59,977 nucleotides of DNA from DASXTW01 sp046726275 (lineage in GTDB: Bacteria > Actinomycetota > UBA4738): contig JBKPAF010000016.1 in NCBI GenBank assembly GCA_046726275.1, positions 1 to 59,977 of the forward strand, written 5' to 3'. The notes below the pieces were generated by a model, which ran no database searches, was not told the origin of the DNA, and saw nothing but the letters and a program-made list of their open reading frames with translations. Shown here piece after piece: positions 15,478-23,563 of this stretch (position 1 is the stretch's first letter; every line of letters begins with the position of its first letter). Both the position numbers and the translations under genes were made by a program.

Positions 15478-17352
15478 GTGAAGCTGGCCCCACTGATCCC
15501 GGCCCTGCCCCTGGCGGGGGCGGCCGTCCTGCTCCTCACGGGACGGCGTTGGCGAGGCAGCTCCTCCGGCTGGTTGGCGTCTCTCCTGGTCGCCGCGGCT
15601 TTCGTCGTGGCGGTGGTGACCTTCGTCGACATGATCTCGCAGCCATCGACCGAGCGGCTCACTCAGGTGAGGGTGTTCGACTGGTTCGCGGTCGGCTCGT
15701 TCCATGTGGCCGTGCAGTTCCGCGTCGATCCGCTGTCGATCGTGATGGCCCTCACGGTCACCGGGGTCGGGGCGTTGATCCACCTTTATTCGATCGAATA
15801 CATGCACGACGATCCGCGGTACTCGCGCTTCTTCGCCTACATGAACCTGTTCGTCTTCTTCATGCTCGTCCTGGTCCTGGCAGACAACTTCCTCCTGCTG
15901 TATCTCGGGTGGGAGGGCGTCGGCCTGTGCTCGTATCTGCTGATCGGTTTCTGGTTCGAGCGCAAGGTCGCGGCCGACGCGGCGAAGAAGGCGTTCATCA
16001 CCACCCGTATCGGCGACTCGGCCTTCCTCATCGGCATCCTGCTGATCTGGCTGACGTTCCACTCGCTGGACTTCGACGCAGTGTTCAAGGGGGCGGAGGG
16101 GCTGGCTGCCGGAACGGCGACGGTCATGGCGTTGCTCCTGTTCGCAGGGGCCGTGGGGAAGTCGGCCCAGCTGCCGTTGCACGTCTGGCTCCCGGATGCG
16201 ATGGAAGGACCGACCCCAGTGTCCGCCCTGATCCACGCCGCAACCATGGTCACCGCCGGGGTCTATCTGGTGGTCCGGGCGCACCCCATCTTCGAGGCAT
16301 CGACCGTCGCGCTGACCGTCGTGGCCGTCGTGGGGATCGTCACGGCCATTTACGCGGGGTTCTCGGCGATCGGCCAGGACGACATCAAGAGGATGCTGGC
16401 TTACTCCACGATCAGTCAGCTGGGGTTCATGTTCTTCGGCGCCGGGATGCAGGCGTACTCCGCCGCCATCTTCTTGCTGGTGGCCCACGCGTTCTTCAAG
16501 GCGCTCCTGTTCCTCGGTGCCGGGAGCGTGATGCACGGTCTGTCGAACGACGAGACGGACCTCATGAAGATGGGCGCCCTCCGGCGGGTGATGCCCGTCA
16601 CGGCCTACACCTGGATGGTCGCATGGCTGGCGATGGCCGGGATTCCGCCGCTTTCAGGATTCTTCGCCAAGGATCAAGTGGTGGCCTCGGCGAGCCAGGC
16701 CGGGAAGGTGGGGCTCTGGTACGCGGCCCTGTTCGGCTCGTTGCTCACGGCGGTCTACGCGAGCAGGGCCACGTTCCTCGCCTTCCTCGGCCGCCCTCGC
16801 TACGAGGGGCATCCGCACGACCCGCCGCTCCGGATGCGAACGGTGCTGGTCATGCTGGCGGTAGGAGCGGCGTTCGCTGGGGTGCTGAGCCTCTCGGCCA
16901 CCACTGGGTGGCTCCCGACGTTCCTGGCGCCGGTGGTCGGGCCGACCGTGGAGGCCCACGTGGGGCCATCGGAGCTCGTTCTCGCCATCGTCTCGGTCGT
17001 CGTCGCGATGATCGGGATCGCCCTCGCGTGGTTCGTCTATCTGTCCGGTCGGATCGATTGGCAGGCCCTGCGGGTTCGCTTCGGCGGGGCCAAGAGGACG
17101 CTCCAACGAGGGTTCTACGTCAACGACTTCTACGGTGGCGCGGTCGTCGGGCCGGCCAAGCTCGGCTCCGCGTTCGCCGCGTACGTGATCGACAAGAGGA
17201 TCGTCGACGGGGCGGCGAACGGGATCGGCCGCCTGTTCGGCAACGCCGCCGCGGCCGGACGCCGGATCCAGACCGGGTTCGTGAGGAACTACGCCCTGGC
17301 GCTCCTGCTGGGAGCGGTCGTCATCCTCCTGTATCTGACGGGGAGGTTCTGA
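15478..17352 (+). CDS. nuoL: NADH-quinone oxidoreductase subunit L
   Basis: 624 residues; distal antiporter-like proton-pumping subunit with about 16 helices and the lateral helix region at the C-terminus. Signatures include LLYLGWEGVGLCSYLLIGFW with the essential Glu, KSAQLPLHVWLPDAMEGPTPVSALIHAATMVTAG (landmark) and MLAYSTISQLGFM. GTG start at 15478 has GAGGGAG just upstream, 4 nt after nuoK. Confidence 0.97.
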   Translation: MKLAPLIPALPLAGAAVLLLTGRRWRGSSSGWLASLLVAAAFVVAVVTFVDMISQPSTERLTQVRVFDWFAVGSFHVAVQFRVDPLSIVMALTVTGVGALIHLYSIEYMHDDPRYSRFFAYMNLFVFFMLVLVLADNFLLLYLGWEGVGLCSYLLIGFWFERKVAADAAKKAFITTRIGDSAFLIGILLIWLTFHSLDFDAVFKGAEGLAAGTATVMALLLFAGAVGKSAQLPLHVWLPDAMEGPTPVSALIHAATMVTAGVYLVVRAHPIFEASTVALTVVAVVGIVTAIYAGFSAIGQDDIKRMLAYSTISQLGFMFFGAGMQAYSAAIFLLVAHAFFKALLFLGAGSVMHGLSNDETDLMKMGALRRVMPVTAYTWMVAWLAMAGIPPLSGFFAKDQVVASASQAGKVGLWYAALFGSLLTAVYASRATFLAFLGRPRYEGHPHDPPLRMRTVLVMLAVGAAFAGVLSLSATTGWLPTFLAPVVGPTVEAHVGPSELVLAIVSVVVAMIGIALAWFVYLSGRIDWQALRVRFGGAKRTLQRGFYVNDFYGGAVVGPAKLGSAFAAYVIDKRIVDGAANGIGRLFGNAAAAGRRIQTGFVRNYALALLLGAVVILLYLTGRF

Positions 17353-18944
17353 TGATCGCCGATTCCGGCACCTTCCCGTGGCTCTCCGTGGTGACGTTCG
17401 CCCCCCTGGCCGGGGCGGTCATCGCGGCGATGATCCCGTCGAGCGCGTTCGCCGTTCACCGCCTGTGGGCCCTGGTGGTCAGCGTGGCCACGTTCGCCCT
17501 CTCGTTGGGCATGCTGGCGGCCTATCCGGGACAGGGCGGGTTCCAGCTGGTGGAACGGGCCATCTGGGTCGGTCCGCTCAACTTCCAGTACATCCTCGGC
17601 ATCGACGGCATCAGCCTGTTCATGGTCCTCATGACGGCGTTTCTCATGCCCGCTGCCGTCCTCGTCTCGTGGCGGATCAACAGGCAGGTCAAGTACTACA
17701 TGATCGCCTTCCTGGTCCTGGAGACGGCGATGATCGGATCGTTCGTCGCCCTGGATCTGCTGTTGTTCTTCCTGTTCTTCGAGGCGTTGCTGTTCCCCAT
17801 GTACCTGATCATCGGAGGGTGGGGGAGCGAGCGACGGGTCTACGCGGCCGTGAAGTTCTTCCTGTTCACGATGGCGGGGTCGGCGTTCCTCCTCGTGTCG
17901 ATCCTCTTCCTGTACTTCCGGGCAGGGTCCGACCTCGGAGGGGTCACCTTCGACTACACGCAGCTCCAGCACCTGGTGTTGCCGGTGAACACGGCCCGCT
18001 GGTTGTTCCTGGGCTTCTTGGTCGCCTTCGCGGTGAAAGTCCCGCTGTTCCCCCTCCACACCTGGCTGCCCGACGCGCACACGGAGGCTCCGACCGCGGG
18101 TTCGCTGATCCTGGCGGCCGTCCTGTTGAAGATCGGGGCCTACGGCCTGATCCGGTTCAATCTGGGGTTGTTCCCGGAGGCCTCACAGTTCTTCAGGACC
18201 TTCGTCATGGTACTGGCGGTGATCGGCATCGTGTATGGGGCAGCCGTGGCCCTGATCCAGACCGACGTGAAGCGACTGGTGGCGTACTCGAGCGTGTCCC
18301 ACCTCGGGTTCGTCGTGCTCGGGACGTTCGCCTTCACCCTCCAGGGGATGAGCGGAGGCGTGCTGCAGATGGTGAACCACGGGCTGTCCACGGGCGCCCT
18401 GTTCCTCCTGGTGGGCATGCTGTACGACCGAACGCACACCCGCGACCTCGGGCGGATGGGGGGGCTGGCTGAAGCCATGCCCGCCCTGGCGGGAGTCTTC
18501 CTGTTCGTCGCGCTGTCATCGGTGGGGCTCCCAGGCTTGAACGGGTTCGTCGGGGAGTTCCTGGTCCTTCTCGGGACGTTCATCGTGAGCAAACCGTTCG
18601 CGGTGGCGGCGGTGGTCGCCGTGGTGCTGGCCGCCATCTACCTGCTGTGGGCGTACCAACGGATGATGCACGGCCCGGTAGTCGACGAGGAACATCGTCT
18701 GGTCCCCGATCTGTCCAGGCTGGAGTACGCCATCCTCGTCCCGATCATGGCGGGGATCCTGCTGCTGGGGGTGTTCCCGCAGCCTCTGCTCGACAAGATC
18801 GAGCCGGCGGCGAGGCAGGCCACGACCTGCGTCATCGAAACGAACGAGTCGGCGACCGATGGGGAGGACGTTCGGCTCGCCCCCGTCTGCTCCCAAACGC
18901 CGGGCCCGGCCGCCAACCTCGGCCAGCTCGTGAGGGAGCCCTGA
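17352..18944 (+). CDS. nuoM: NADH-quinone oxidoreductase subunit M
   Basis: 530 residues, about 14 helices; second antiporter-like proton pump. FFEALLFPMYLIIGGWG carries the key Glu, and VKVPLFPLHTWLPDAHTEAP the pumping-channel Lys. ATG 17352 shares one base with the nuoL stop. The last about 45 residues form a hydrophilic tail with two Cys (TTCVIETNESATDGEDVRLAPVC region), which standard NuoM lacks. Confidence 0.96.
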   Translation: MIADSGTFPWLSVVTFAPLAGAVIAAMIPSSAFAVHRLWALVVSVATFALSLGMLAAYPGQGGFQLVERAIWVGPLNFQYILGIDGISLFMVLMTAFLMPAAVLVSWRINRQVKYYMIAFLVLETAMIGSFVALDLLLFFLFFEALLFPMYLIIGGWGSERRVYAAVKFFLFTMAGSAFLLVSILFLYFRAGSDLGGVTFDYTQLQHLVLPVNTARWLFLGFLVAFAVKVPLFPLHTWLPDAHTEAPTAGSLILAAVLLKIGAYGLIRFNLGLFPEASQFFRTFVMVLAVIGIVYGAAVALIQTDVKRLVAYSSVSHLGFVVLGTFAFTLQGMSGGVLQMVNHGLSTGALFLLVGMLYDRTHTRDLGRMGGLAEAMPALAGVFLFVALSSVGLPGLNGFVGEFLVLLGTFIVSKPFAVAAVVAVVLAAIYLLWAYQRMMHGPVVDEEHRLVPDLSRLEYAILVPIMAGILLLGVFPQPLLDKIEPAARQATTCVIETNESATDGEDVRLAPVCSQTPGPAANLGQLVREP

Positions 18945-18945
18945 G

Positions 18946-20436
18946 ATGCCGGTCGTCGTGGCCCAGGGGCAACCTGCCTCGTCGCACATCCCGCTGGTAT
19001 TCGAGCCGGTCGTCCCCGAGCTCATCCTGGTGGGGACCGCCCTCGTGCTGCTGCTCTGGGACGCCTTTCGGCGGGATGAGAATCATGCCCCGCTGGCCAT
19101 GGCCTCGCTCGCCGGGATCGCCGCCGCGGCCGGTTACACGATCTGGCTGTGGTTCTGGGTGGAAGAGCCCGGTCACCCTGCGACCGTGCTCGGGGGGATG
19201 GTGGCTGCGGACAGGTTCGCGCTGTTCATCCGGCTGGTTCTGCTGGGCGTGGCCGGCCTCGGTGTGCTGCTGTCCTATCACTACCTGGATCGCGCAGACG
19301 AGTCTCGCGGGGAGTATTACCCGCTGCTGCTGTTCGCGACGGCGGGCATGACGCTCATCGCAGCGGCAGCCGACCTCATCGTCGTCTTCCTGGCCCTTGA
19401 GGTCCTGTCCCTGTCCTTGTATCTGATGACCGGGTTCTCCTTCCGCCGTCTGGCTTCAGCTGAAGCGTCGATGAAGTATTTCCTGCTGGGGGCGTTCTCC
19501 TCGGCGTTCTTCCTGTACGGCGTCGCCCTGGCATACGGAGCCACCGGGACGACCAATCTCTCGGGGATCGCCGGAAAGCTGTCCGGGCAGGTCGGTGGCC
19601 TCGCCCTGGCCCTGGGCGCGGCCGGCCTGCTCGCGACCGGTTTCGGGTTCAAGGTGGCGGCAGTCCCCTTTCACATGTGGACCCCAGATGCCTACCAGGG
19701 GGCTCCCACCTGTGTGACGGCCTTCATGTCGGCGGGCACGAAGGTGGCGGCGTTCGGCGCCTTCCTCCGGGTGTTCAACACCGCGTTCAGTCCGCTGGTG
19801 TGGGACTGGCGGCCGTTCGTGTGGGGGGTGGCCGCCGTGACTATGGTGGTGGGAAGCATCCTGGCCATCGCGCAGACCAACGTGAAGCGCATGCTCGCCT
19901 ACTCCTCCATCGCCCATGCGGGCTTCATCCTCGTGGGGATCACAGCGGCCCAGCGGGGGATCGATGAAGCCATGTTCTACCTCGTCGCGTACGCGACGAT
20001 GATCCTGGGAGCGTTCGCCGTGGTCATGCTGGTCTCGGTCCGGGGCGAGCAGAACGTTTCCCTTTCGTCGTACGCGGGACTGGCCCGGCGGAGCCCGTTC
20101 CTGGCCGTGGCCATGGCCCTGTTCCTGCTGTCCCTCGCGGGGATCCCTCCGACCGCCGGCTTCATCGCCAAGGTCGCCGTGTTCAGCGCGGCGGTCCAAG
20201 CCGGCTACTGGCCCCTGGTCCTGATCGCGGTGATCGCCTCGGTCATCGCGGCCTTCTTCTACATCCGGGTCATCGTCCTCATGTACATGCAGGATCCGTC
20301 GGACGCCGCTCCCGTGGAGCGCGGCTCGATCGCCCAGGTGGGGGTGGTGGTGCCGGCCGCACTCACCCTTCTCTTCGGTGTGCTGCCCGGTGTGCTCTTC
20401 GGGTTTCTGAAGTCGGCCTCGGTGATCACGTTCTGA
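18946..20436 (+). CDS. nuoN: NADH-quinone oxidoreductase subunit N
   Basis: 496 residues, about 14 helices; third antiporter-like subunit. Signatures are FLALEVLSLSLYLMTGF, FKVAAVPFHMWTPDAYQGAP, and LAYSSIAHAGFILVG. ATG one base after the nuoM stop. It ends the nuo1 operon; 118 nt follow before the prenyl synthase, holding a possible -10 (TAGCAT at 20522-20527), so that gene may have its own promoter besides readthrough. Confidence 0.97.
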   Translation: MPVVVAQGQPASSHIPLVFEPVVPELILVGTALVLLLWDAFRRDENHAPLAMASLAGIAAAAGYTIWLWFWVEEPGHPATVLGGMVAADRFALFIRLVLLGVAGLGVLLSYHYLDRADESRGEYYPLLLFATAGMTLIAAAADLIVVFLALEVLSLSLYLMTGFSFRRLASAEASMKYFLLGAFSSAFFLYGVALAYGATGTTNLSGIAGKLSGQVGGLALALGAAGLLATGFGFKVAAVPFHMWTPDAYQGAPTCVTAFMSAGTKVAAFGAFLRVFNTAFSPLVWDWRPFVWGVAAVTMVVGSILAIAQTNVKRMLAYSSIAHAGFILVGITAAQRGIDEAMFYLVAYATMILGAFAVVMLVSVRGEQNVSLSSYAGLARRSPFLAVAMALFLLSLAGIPPTAGFIAKVAVFSAAVQAGYWPLVLIAVIASVIAAFFYIRVIVLMYMQDPSDAAPVERGSIAQVGVVVPAALTLLFGVLPGVLFGFLKSASVITF

Positions 20437-20554
20437 TGGCCGCGATGTCCCCCGGGCCTATCCCTCCTCCGGCTGAGCCGCTCGGGCTCCTGCCGTCGTG
20501 GCTGCGATGTCCGGGCCCAGGTAGCATCGACGATGTGCTCGAGACCGAACGCCG

Positions 20555-21559
20555 ATGACCAGGGCGCAGACGCGGGGCCTCGACGTTCCCGACCCTCTCC
20601 TGGAGGAGGAGGTCAGGGCGCGGCTCAACGACGTCGAAGCCATGCTCGAGAAGGTCGTCCGCTCGGACACCGACGTCGTGACCGAGACGGCCTCGTACCT
20701 GGTGGCGGCCGGGGGGAAGCGGTTCCGGCCGATGCTCGTCCTGCTCTCGGGGCAGTTCGGCGATCCAGCCGACCCGCGCCTGGTCCAGGGTGCGACTGCC
20801 ATCGAGGTGACTCATCTCGCCACGCTGTATCACGACGACGTCATCGACGAGGCCGACACGCGGCGGGGGAGGCCGTCCGTCAACGCCAAGTGGGGGAACA
20901 ACGTGGCCATCCTCACCGGGGACTTCCTGTTCGCGCGAGCCTCGGAGATCTCCTCCGAGCTCGGGACCGAGGTGACCAGGCTCCTGGCTCGGACGATCGC
21001 AACCGTGTGCGACGGGCAGATCCGAGAGGTCGAGTCCTGGGGCCGGGTCGATCAAACCGAGGATGCCTACCTCGAGGTCATCCGCCGGAAAACGGCCGCT
21101 TTGATCGGCACGTCCTGCCGGCTGGGTGGGATGCTCTCGGATGCTTCGCCGGAAACCATCGAGTTGCTCGACGATTTCGGGCTGGCCCTCGGCCTGGCGT
21201 TTCAGCTCTCCGACGACATCATGGATGTGATCTCCAGTGAGGAAGAGCTGCACAAGCAACCCGGCCAGGACATGAAGCTCGGGGTGTACACCCTGCCGGT
21301 GTTGTACGCGCTGCAGGACGGACCGGGCGGCCACGAGCTCGCCTCACTTCTGTCCGATGGTCCGCCGTCGGGCGACCGTTTGGCCAGGGCGCTCGAGCTC
21401 GTGCGAACGAACGGGTCCCTCGCCCGGGCCCGGGAGGCCGTTTCCGGGAGCGTCCGACGGGCTCACAAACTCGCCGCCAGCCTCGCCCCCCGCCCGGCCC
21501 GCGATGCTCTCGTCCACATCGCGGAGTTCCTGGCGGTTCGCTGCGGCGCTGCCACCTGA
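20555..21559 (+). CDS. Long-chain polyprenyl diphosphate synthase
   Basis: 334-residue all-trans isoprenyl diphosphate synthase. The first Asp-rich motif is D94-D95-V-I-D98 and the second D220-D221-I-M-D224; GGKRFRPML (53-61) binds the pyrophosphate. Such enzymes extend farnesyl diphosphate to the C35-C50 chain for menaquinone. Chain length cannot be read with certainty, but the small residues before the first motif (ATLYH) allow a long product. Position after nuoN is conserved in actinomycetes and pairs it with the side-chain reductase upstream of nuoA. It converges on the LuxR gene with 7 nt between stops. Confidence 0.93.
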   Translation: MTRAQTRGLDVPDPLLEEEVRARLNDVEAMLEKVVRSDTDVVTETASYLVAAGGKRFRPMLVLLSGQFGDPADPRLVQGATAIEVTHLATLYHDDVIDEADTRRGRPSVNAKWGNNVAILTGDFLFARASEISSELGTEVTRLLARTIATVCDGQIREVESWGRVDQTEDAYLEVIRRKTAALIGTSCRLGGMLSDASPETIELLDDFGLALGLAFQLSDDIMDVISSEEELHKQPGQDMKLGVYTLPVLYALQDGPGGHELASLLSDGPPSGDRLARALELVRTNGSLARAREAVSGSVRRAHKLAASLAPRPARDALVHIAEFLAVRCGAAT

Positions 21560-21566
21560 GAGGCTC

Positions 21567-21845
21567 TTAACCGTCTGAGGTCAGGGGTTCGCGACCCTGG
21601 AAGGCACGGTTGATCGCGAAGAGCACAGCCTGTGTCCTCGTCTCCAATCCCAGCTTTGACAGCATGTCCTCGATGTACTTGCCGGCTGCCTTCTCCGAGA
21701 TGGCCAGGCGATCGCCGATCTCGCGGTCGGTGAGGCCGTCCGCGACCAGGTTCAGAAGCCGGCGTTCCTGAGGGGAAAGGCTGGCAAAACGATCGAGCTC
21801 CGCCCCGGGCTCAGCGGGGTCGTTCGAGGAGCCTGTTTCAGTCAC
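21567..21845 (-). CDS. Stand-alone LuxR/GerE-type helix-turn-helix regulator
   Basis: 92 residues from GTG 21845. After about 20 disordered residues comes one complete GerE/LuxR DNA-binding domain: LSPQERRLLNLVADGLTDREIG, then the recognition region SEKAAGKYIEDMLSKLGLETRTQAVLFA (landmarks). There is no receiver or ligand-binding domain, so any signal must act through expression or a partner. It lies downstream of the 29-codon peptide gene on the same strand, but an intrinsic terminator separates the two, and the Shine-Dalgarno is weak. The hairpin may therefore set its level by readthrough, or a promoter was missed. Confidence 0.75.
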   Translation of the reverse strand: MTETGSSNDPAEPGAELDRFASLSPQERRLLNLVADGLTDREIGDRLAISEKAAGKYIEDMLSKLGLETRTQAVLFAINRAFQGREPLTSDG

Positions 21846-21849
21846 TGGT

Positions 21850-21894
21850 TGGGAAAAAGAAGGGGATCGTGGCGCCGAGGCGCCACGATCCCTT
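21850..21894 (-). terminator. Intrinsic terminator of the small peptide transcript
   Basis: A perfect 14-bp stem (GGGATCGTGGCGCC at 21863-21876 with its complement at 21879-21892) is followed, on the minus strand only, by CTTCTTTTT. It would end a transcript coming from the promoter at 22090-22119, giving an RNA of roughly 230 nt. On the plus strand there is no U-tract. Confidence 0.85.
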
Positions 21895-21934
21895 CCATCT
21901 CGGCCCGGGCACCCCGAGACACCGTAAGGAGTTC

Positions 21935-22024
21935 CTAGTTGGGCCAGGGAAAACCGGCCATCCCGGCGAGGGCGGTCGCCGCCACGGCCAGCAGGGACAA
22001 GATGCACACCCACCCTCTCTTCAT
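21935..22024 (-). CDS. 29-residue exported-peptide-like small ORF (candidate signalling propeptide)
   Basis: ATG 22024 is preceded by a strong AGGAGAGGGG Shine-Dalgarno at 6-nt spacing. The product starts MKRGW, continues with a hydrophobic core (residues about 6-24) and ends AGFPWPN. Layout is n-region, h-region, short C-terminal tail. Ala-Leu-Ala at 18-20 would allow signal-peptidase cleavage to a nonapeptide GMAGFPWPN; this is a prediction. The gene has its own sigma70-like promoter and terminator, and faces the XRE-TPR regulator divergently. The context resembles Phr/PapR-type propeptides of RRNPP systems. A membrane-inserted small protein or a mere leader are alternatives. Confidence 0.6.
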   Translation of the reverse strand: MKRGWVCILSLLAVAATALAGMAGFPWPN

Positions 22025-22089
22025 TCGGAGCCCCTCTCCTTGTGCTTCGTTCTCAGGTGTTCCACTCTCGATCGTTCTCCTCGCGCCGG

Positions 22090-22119
22090 ATGGTACAGCC
22101 GACGTTAACTGGCAGTCAA
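22090..22119 (-). promoter_or_regulatory. Predicted promoter of the small peptide gene
   Basis: On the minus strand TTGACT (22119-22114) and TACCAT (22095-22090) are spaced 18 bp. The predicted start near 22083 leaves a leader of about 60 nt before ATG 22024. Confidence 0.6.
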
Positions 22120-22132
22120 GGTTGCTGTTAAA
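22104..22132. promoter_or_regulatory. Candidate operator: paired GTTAAM boxes in the divergent promoter region
   Basis: GTTAAC (22104-22109) and GTTAAA (22127-22132) are 23 bp apart, about two helical turns. One lies in the spacer of the peptide promoter, the other overlaps the -35 region expected for the regulator promoter. A dimeric HTH protein bound here could control both genes. This is pattern-based inference. Confidence 0.35.
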
Positions 22133-22148
22133 CCGCGGCGAGGCGGAG

Positions 22149-22154
22149 TAGAAT
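22149..22154 (+). promoter_or_regulatory. -10 element for a leaderless XRE-TPR regulator mRNA
   Basis: TAGAAT ends 8 nt before ATG 22163, so transcription would start at or within two bases of the start codon. There is no Shine-Dalgarno. The -35 position is occupied by TGTTAA, overlapping a GTTAAA box. Confidence 0.55.
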
Positions 22155-22162
22155 CGCGCCGC

Positions 22163-23446
22163 ATGGAACTGGCTGCCCGGATCCGGGACCTCAGAGTTCA
22201 GGCTGGCCTCACCAAGACGGCCCTGGCCCGGCCGCGATATACGGTGAGCTACGTGAGCCAGATCGAATCGGGGCGGCGAACCCCTTCCCCCGAAGCCATC
22301 GAGTTCTTCGCGCAGCAACTCGGGGTCAGCTCCCATTTCCTCGCCACGGGCGTCCCGGAGGACATCGAGGAGCAGCTCAGGTACCGGCTGCAGGAAGCGA
22401 AGGTGGCGATCCGCGAGGGCCGGGGCGGGGACGCCCAGGATCTCGCCGCTTCCGTGGGGGCTCAGGCCGAGGAGTATGCCCTCTCGCCCCTGGTCCACCA
22501 GGGGAAATTGATCCTCGCGGAGGCGCTGGCCCAGCAGGGGCACTATCCAGAGGCGATCGACGTGTACGAGGAGGCTCTGGAACGTGACCTCCCCGAGCGG
22601 GACAGAGCCCATGCCGTGGCGGGCCTGGCGAAGGTCTACCGAACCATCGGAGACATCGACTACGCCGCGCAGCTCGTCGAGCTCTTCCTCCGGCGAGAGG
22701 ACCGGGGACCGCTGGATCCCTCGCTCCTGGCCGAATTGCAGTCCGTTCTCGTCTCCATCTACTTCGAGCGAGGGGACGTCACCGCCGCCGAACGCGCAGC
22801 GACACGGGCTCTGGCCGCAGCCTCGCACGGCGGATCACTCGAGCTGCGGGCCAAGGCCTACTGGATCGCCAGCCGCGTCCTGGCTGAGAACCGTAGGTGG
22901 TCGGAGGCCCTCGACTACGCCACACGGGCCACGGTGCTCATGGAGGAGCTGGACGACCGGACCAGCGTGGCAAAACTGCACAACGCCTACGCTTTCATCT
23001 GTCTCGAGGTCGAGCCGCCTCGGGTCGACGAGGCCAAGGATCACCTGGACCGGGCCGAAGCCCTCCTGTCGGTCGAGTCGGCCACCAAGGATCTGGCCTA
23101 CATCCATGAAGAGCGAGGACGCATCGCCATGCTCCGGGACCGGCCTGGGGAGGCGCTGGAGTGGGCGGAGCGTGGCCTGGCCGAAGCAGGCGCCGACGAG
23201 CTGGAGCTGGCCCGGTGCCACTACCTCAAGGGCAGGGCATTGTCCGAGCTGGGGCGACGAGAGGAGGCAGGTGAAGCCTTGAGCGCCGCTGCCGCCGCGT
23301 TCAAGGAGCAGGGTGCTCGCCAGCAGGAGGCCTCATGCTGGCGGGAGCTCGGGGAGCTCGACTTGGCTCATGGGGACCTTGCCTCCGCCGTGAAGGCATT
23401 TCGGGCGGGGCTCGAGGCCCAGGACCAGCGCCGGACTCGGGCCTGA
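22163..23446 (+). CDS. XRE-family HTH regulator with C-terminal TPR repeats (RRNPP-like architecture)
   Basis: 427 residues. An N-terminal XRE helix-turn-helix occupies about residues 4-58 (LAARIRDLRVQAGLTKTALA and YVSQIESGRRTPSPEAIEFF as landmarks). The rest is helical, with TPR-like pairs: KLILAEALAQQGHYPEAIDVYEEAL near 115-140, AVAGLAKVYRTIGDIDYAAQL, AKAYWIASRVLAENRRWSEALDYA, CHYLKGRALSELGRREEAGEAL and a last unit ending AVKAFRAGLEAQ. XRE plus about eight TPRs is the layout of peptide-sensing regulators such as PlcR, NprR and Rgg, and also of other actinobacterial TPR regulators with unknown ligands. The ATG appears leaderless. A divergent small peptide gene makes ligand sensing plausible but unproven. 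Confidence 0.85.
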   Translation: MELAARIRDLRVQAGLTKTALARPRYTVSYVSQIESGRRTPSPEAIEFFAQQLGVSSHFLATGVPEDIEEQLRYRLQEAKVAIREGRGGDAQDLAASVGAQAEEYALSPLVHQGKLILAEALAQQGHYPEAIDVYEEALERDLPERDRAHAVAGLAKVYRTIGDIDYAAQLVELFLRREDRGPLDPSLLAELQSVLVSIYFERGDVTAAERAATRALAAASHGGSLELRAKAYWIASRVLAENRRWSEALDYATRATVLMEELDDRTSVAKLHNAYAFICLEVEPPRVDEAKDHLDRAEALLSVESATKDLAYIHEERGRIAMLRDRPGEALEWAERGLAEAGADELELARCHYLKGRALSELGRREEAGEALSAAAAAFKEQGARQQEASCWRELGELDLAHGDLASAVKAFRAGLEAQDQRRTRA

Positions 23447-23506
23447 CCTTCGGCCATCCTCGCGGCTGCCGCTTCGGGCGCCCGCGATCCTGCGCACATC
23501 CGCCCT

Positions 23507-23515
23507 TGCTAGAAT
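23507..23515 (+). promoter_or_regulatory. Extended -10 promoter element of the nuo2 cluster
   Basis: TGC directly before TAGAAT (23510-23515) forms an extended -10; no good -35 is visible at 16-18 bp. It ends 5 bp before the Rex-type site, the same spacing as at the nuo1 promoter. Confidence 0.55.
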
Positions 23516-23520
23516 CCGGC

Positions 23521-23538
23521 TTGAGAAAGCGTTCACAA
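23521..23538. promoter_or_regulatory. Rex-type operator of the nuo2 cluster
   Basis: TTGAGAAAGCGTTCACAA differs from TTGTGAAnnnnTTCACAA at one position in the left arm. Placement over the expected start site duplicates the nuo1 arrangement. Confidence 0.7.
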
Positions 23539-23563
23539 GCTCTATTTCGAGGCCAAGGAGCGC

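Noticed and set aside
21861..21894. Terminator for the polyprenyl synthase on the plus strand
   Set aside because: The hairpin lacks a U-tract on the plus strand and lies 300 nt beyond that gene, inside the convergent unit.
21935..22828. 297-codon minus-strand frame ending in the small peptide
   Set aside because: Most of it is antisense to the XRE-TPR gene and has shadow-like composition; only the last 29 codons, with their own Shine-Dalgarno, are plausible.
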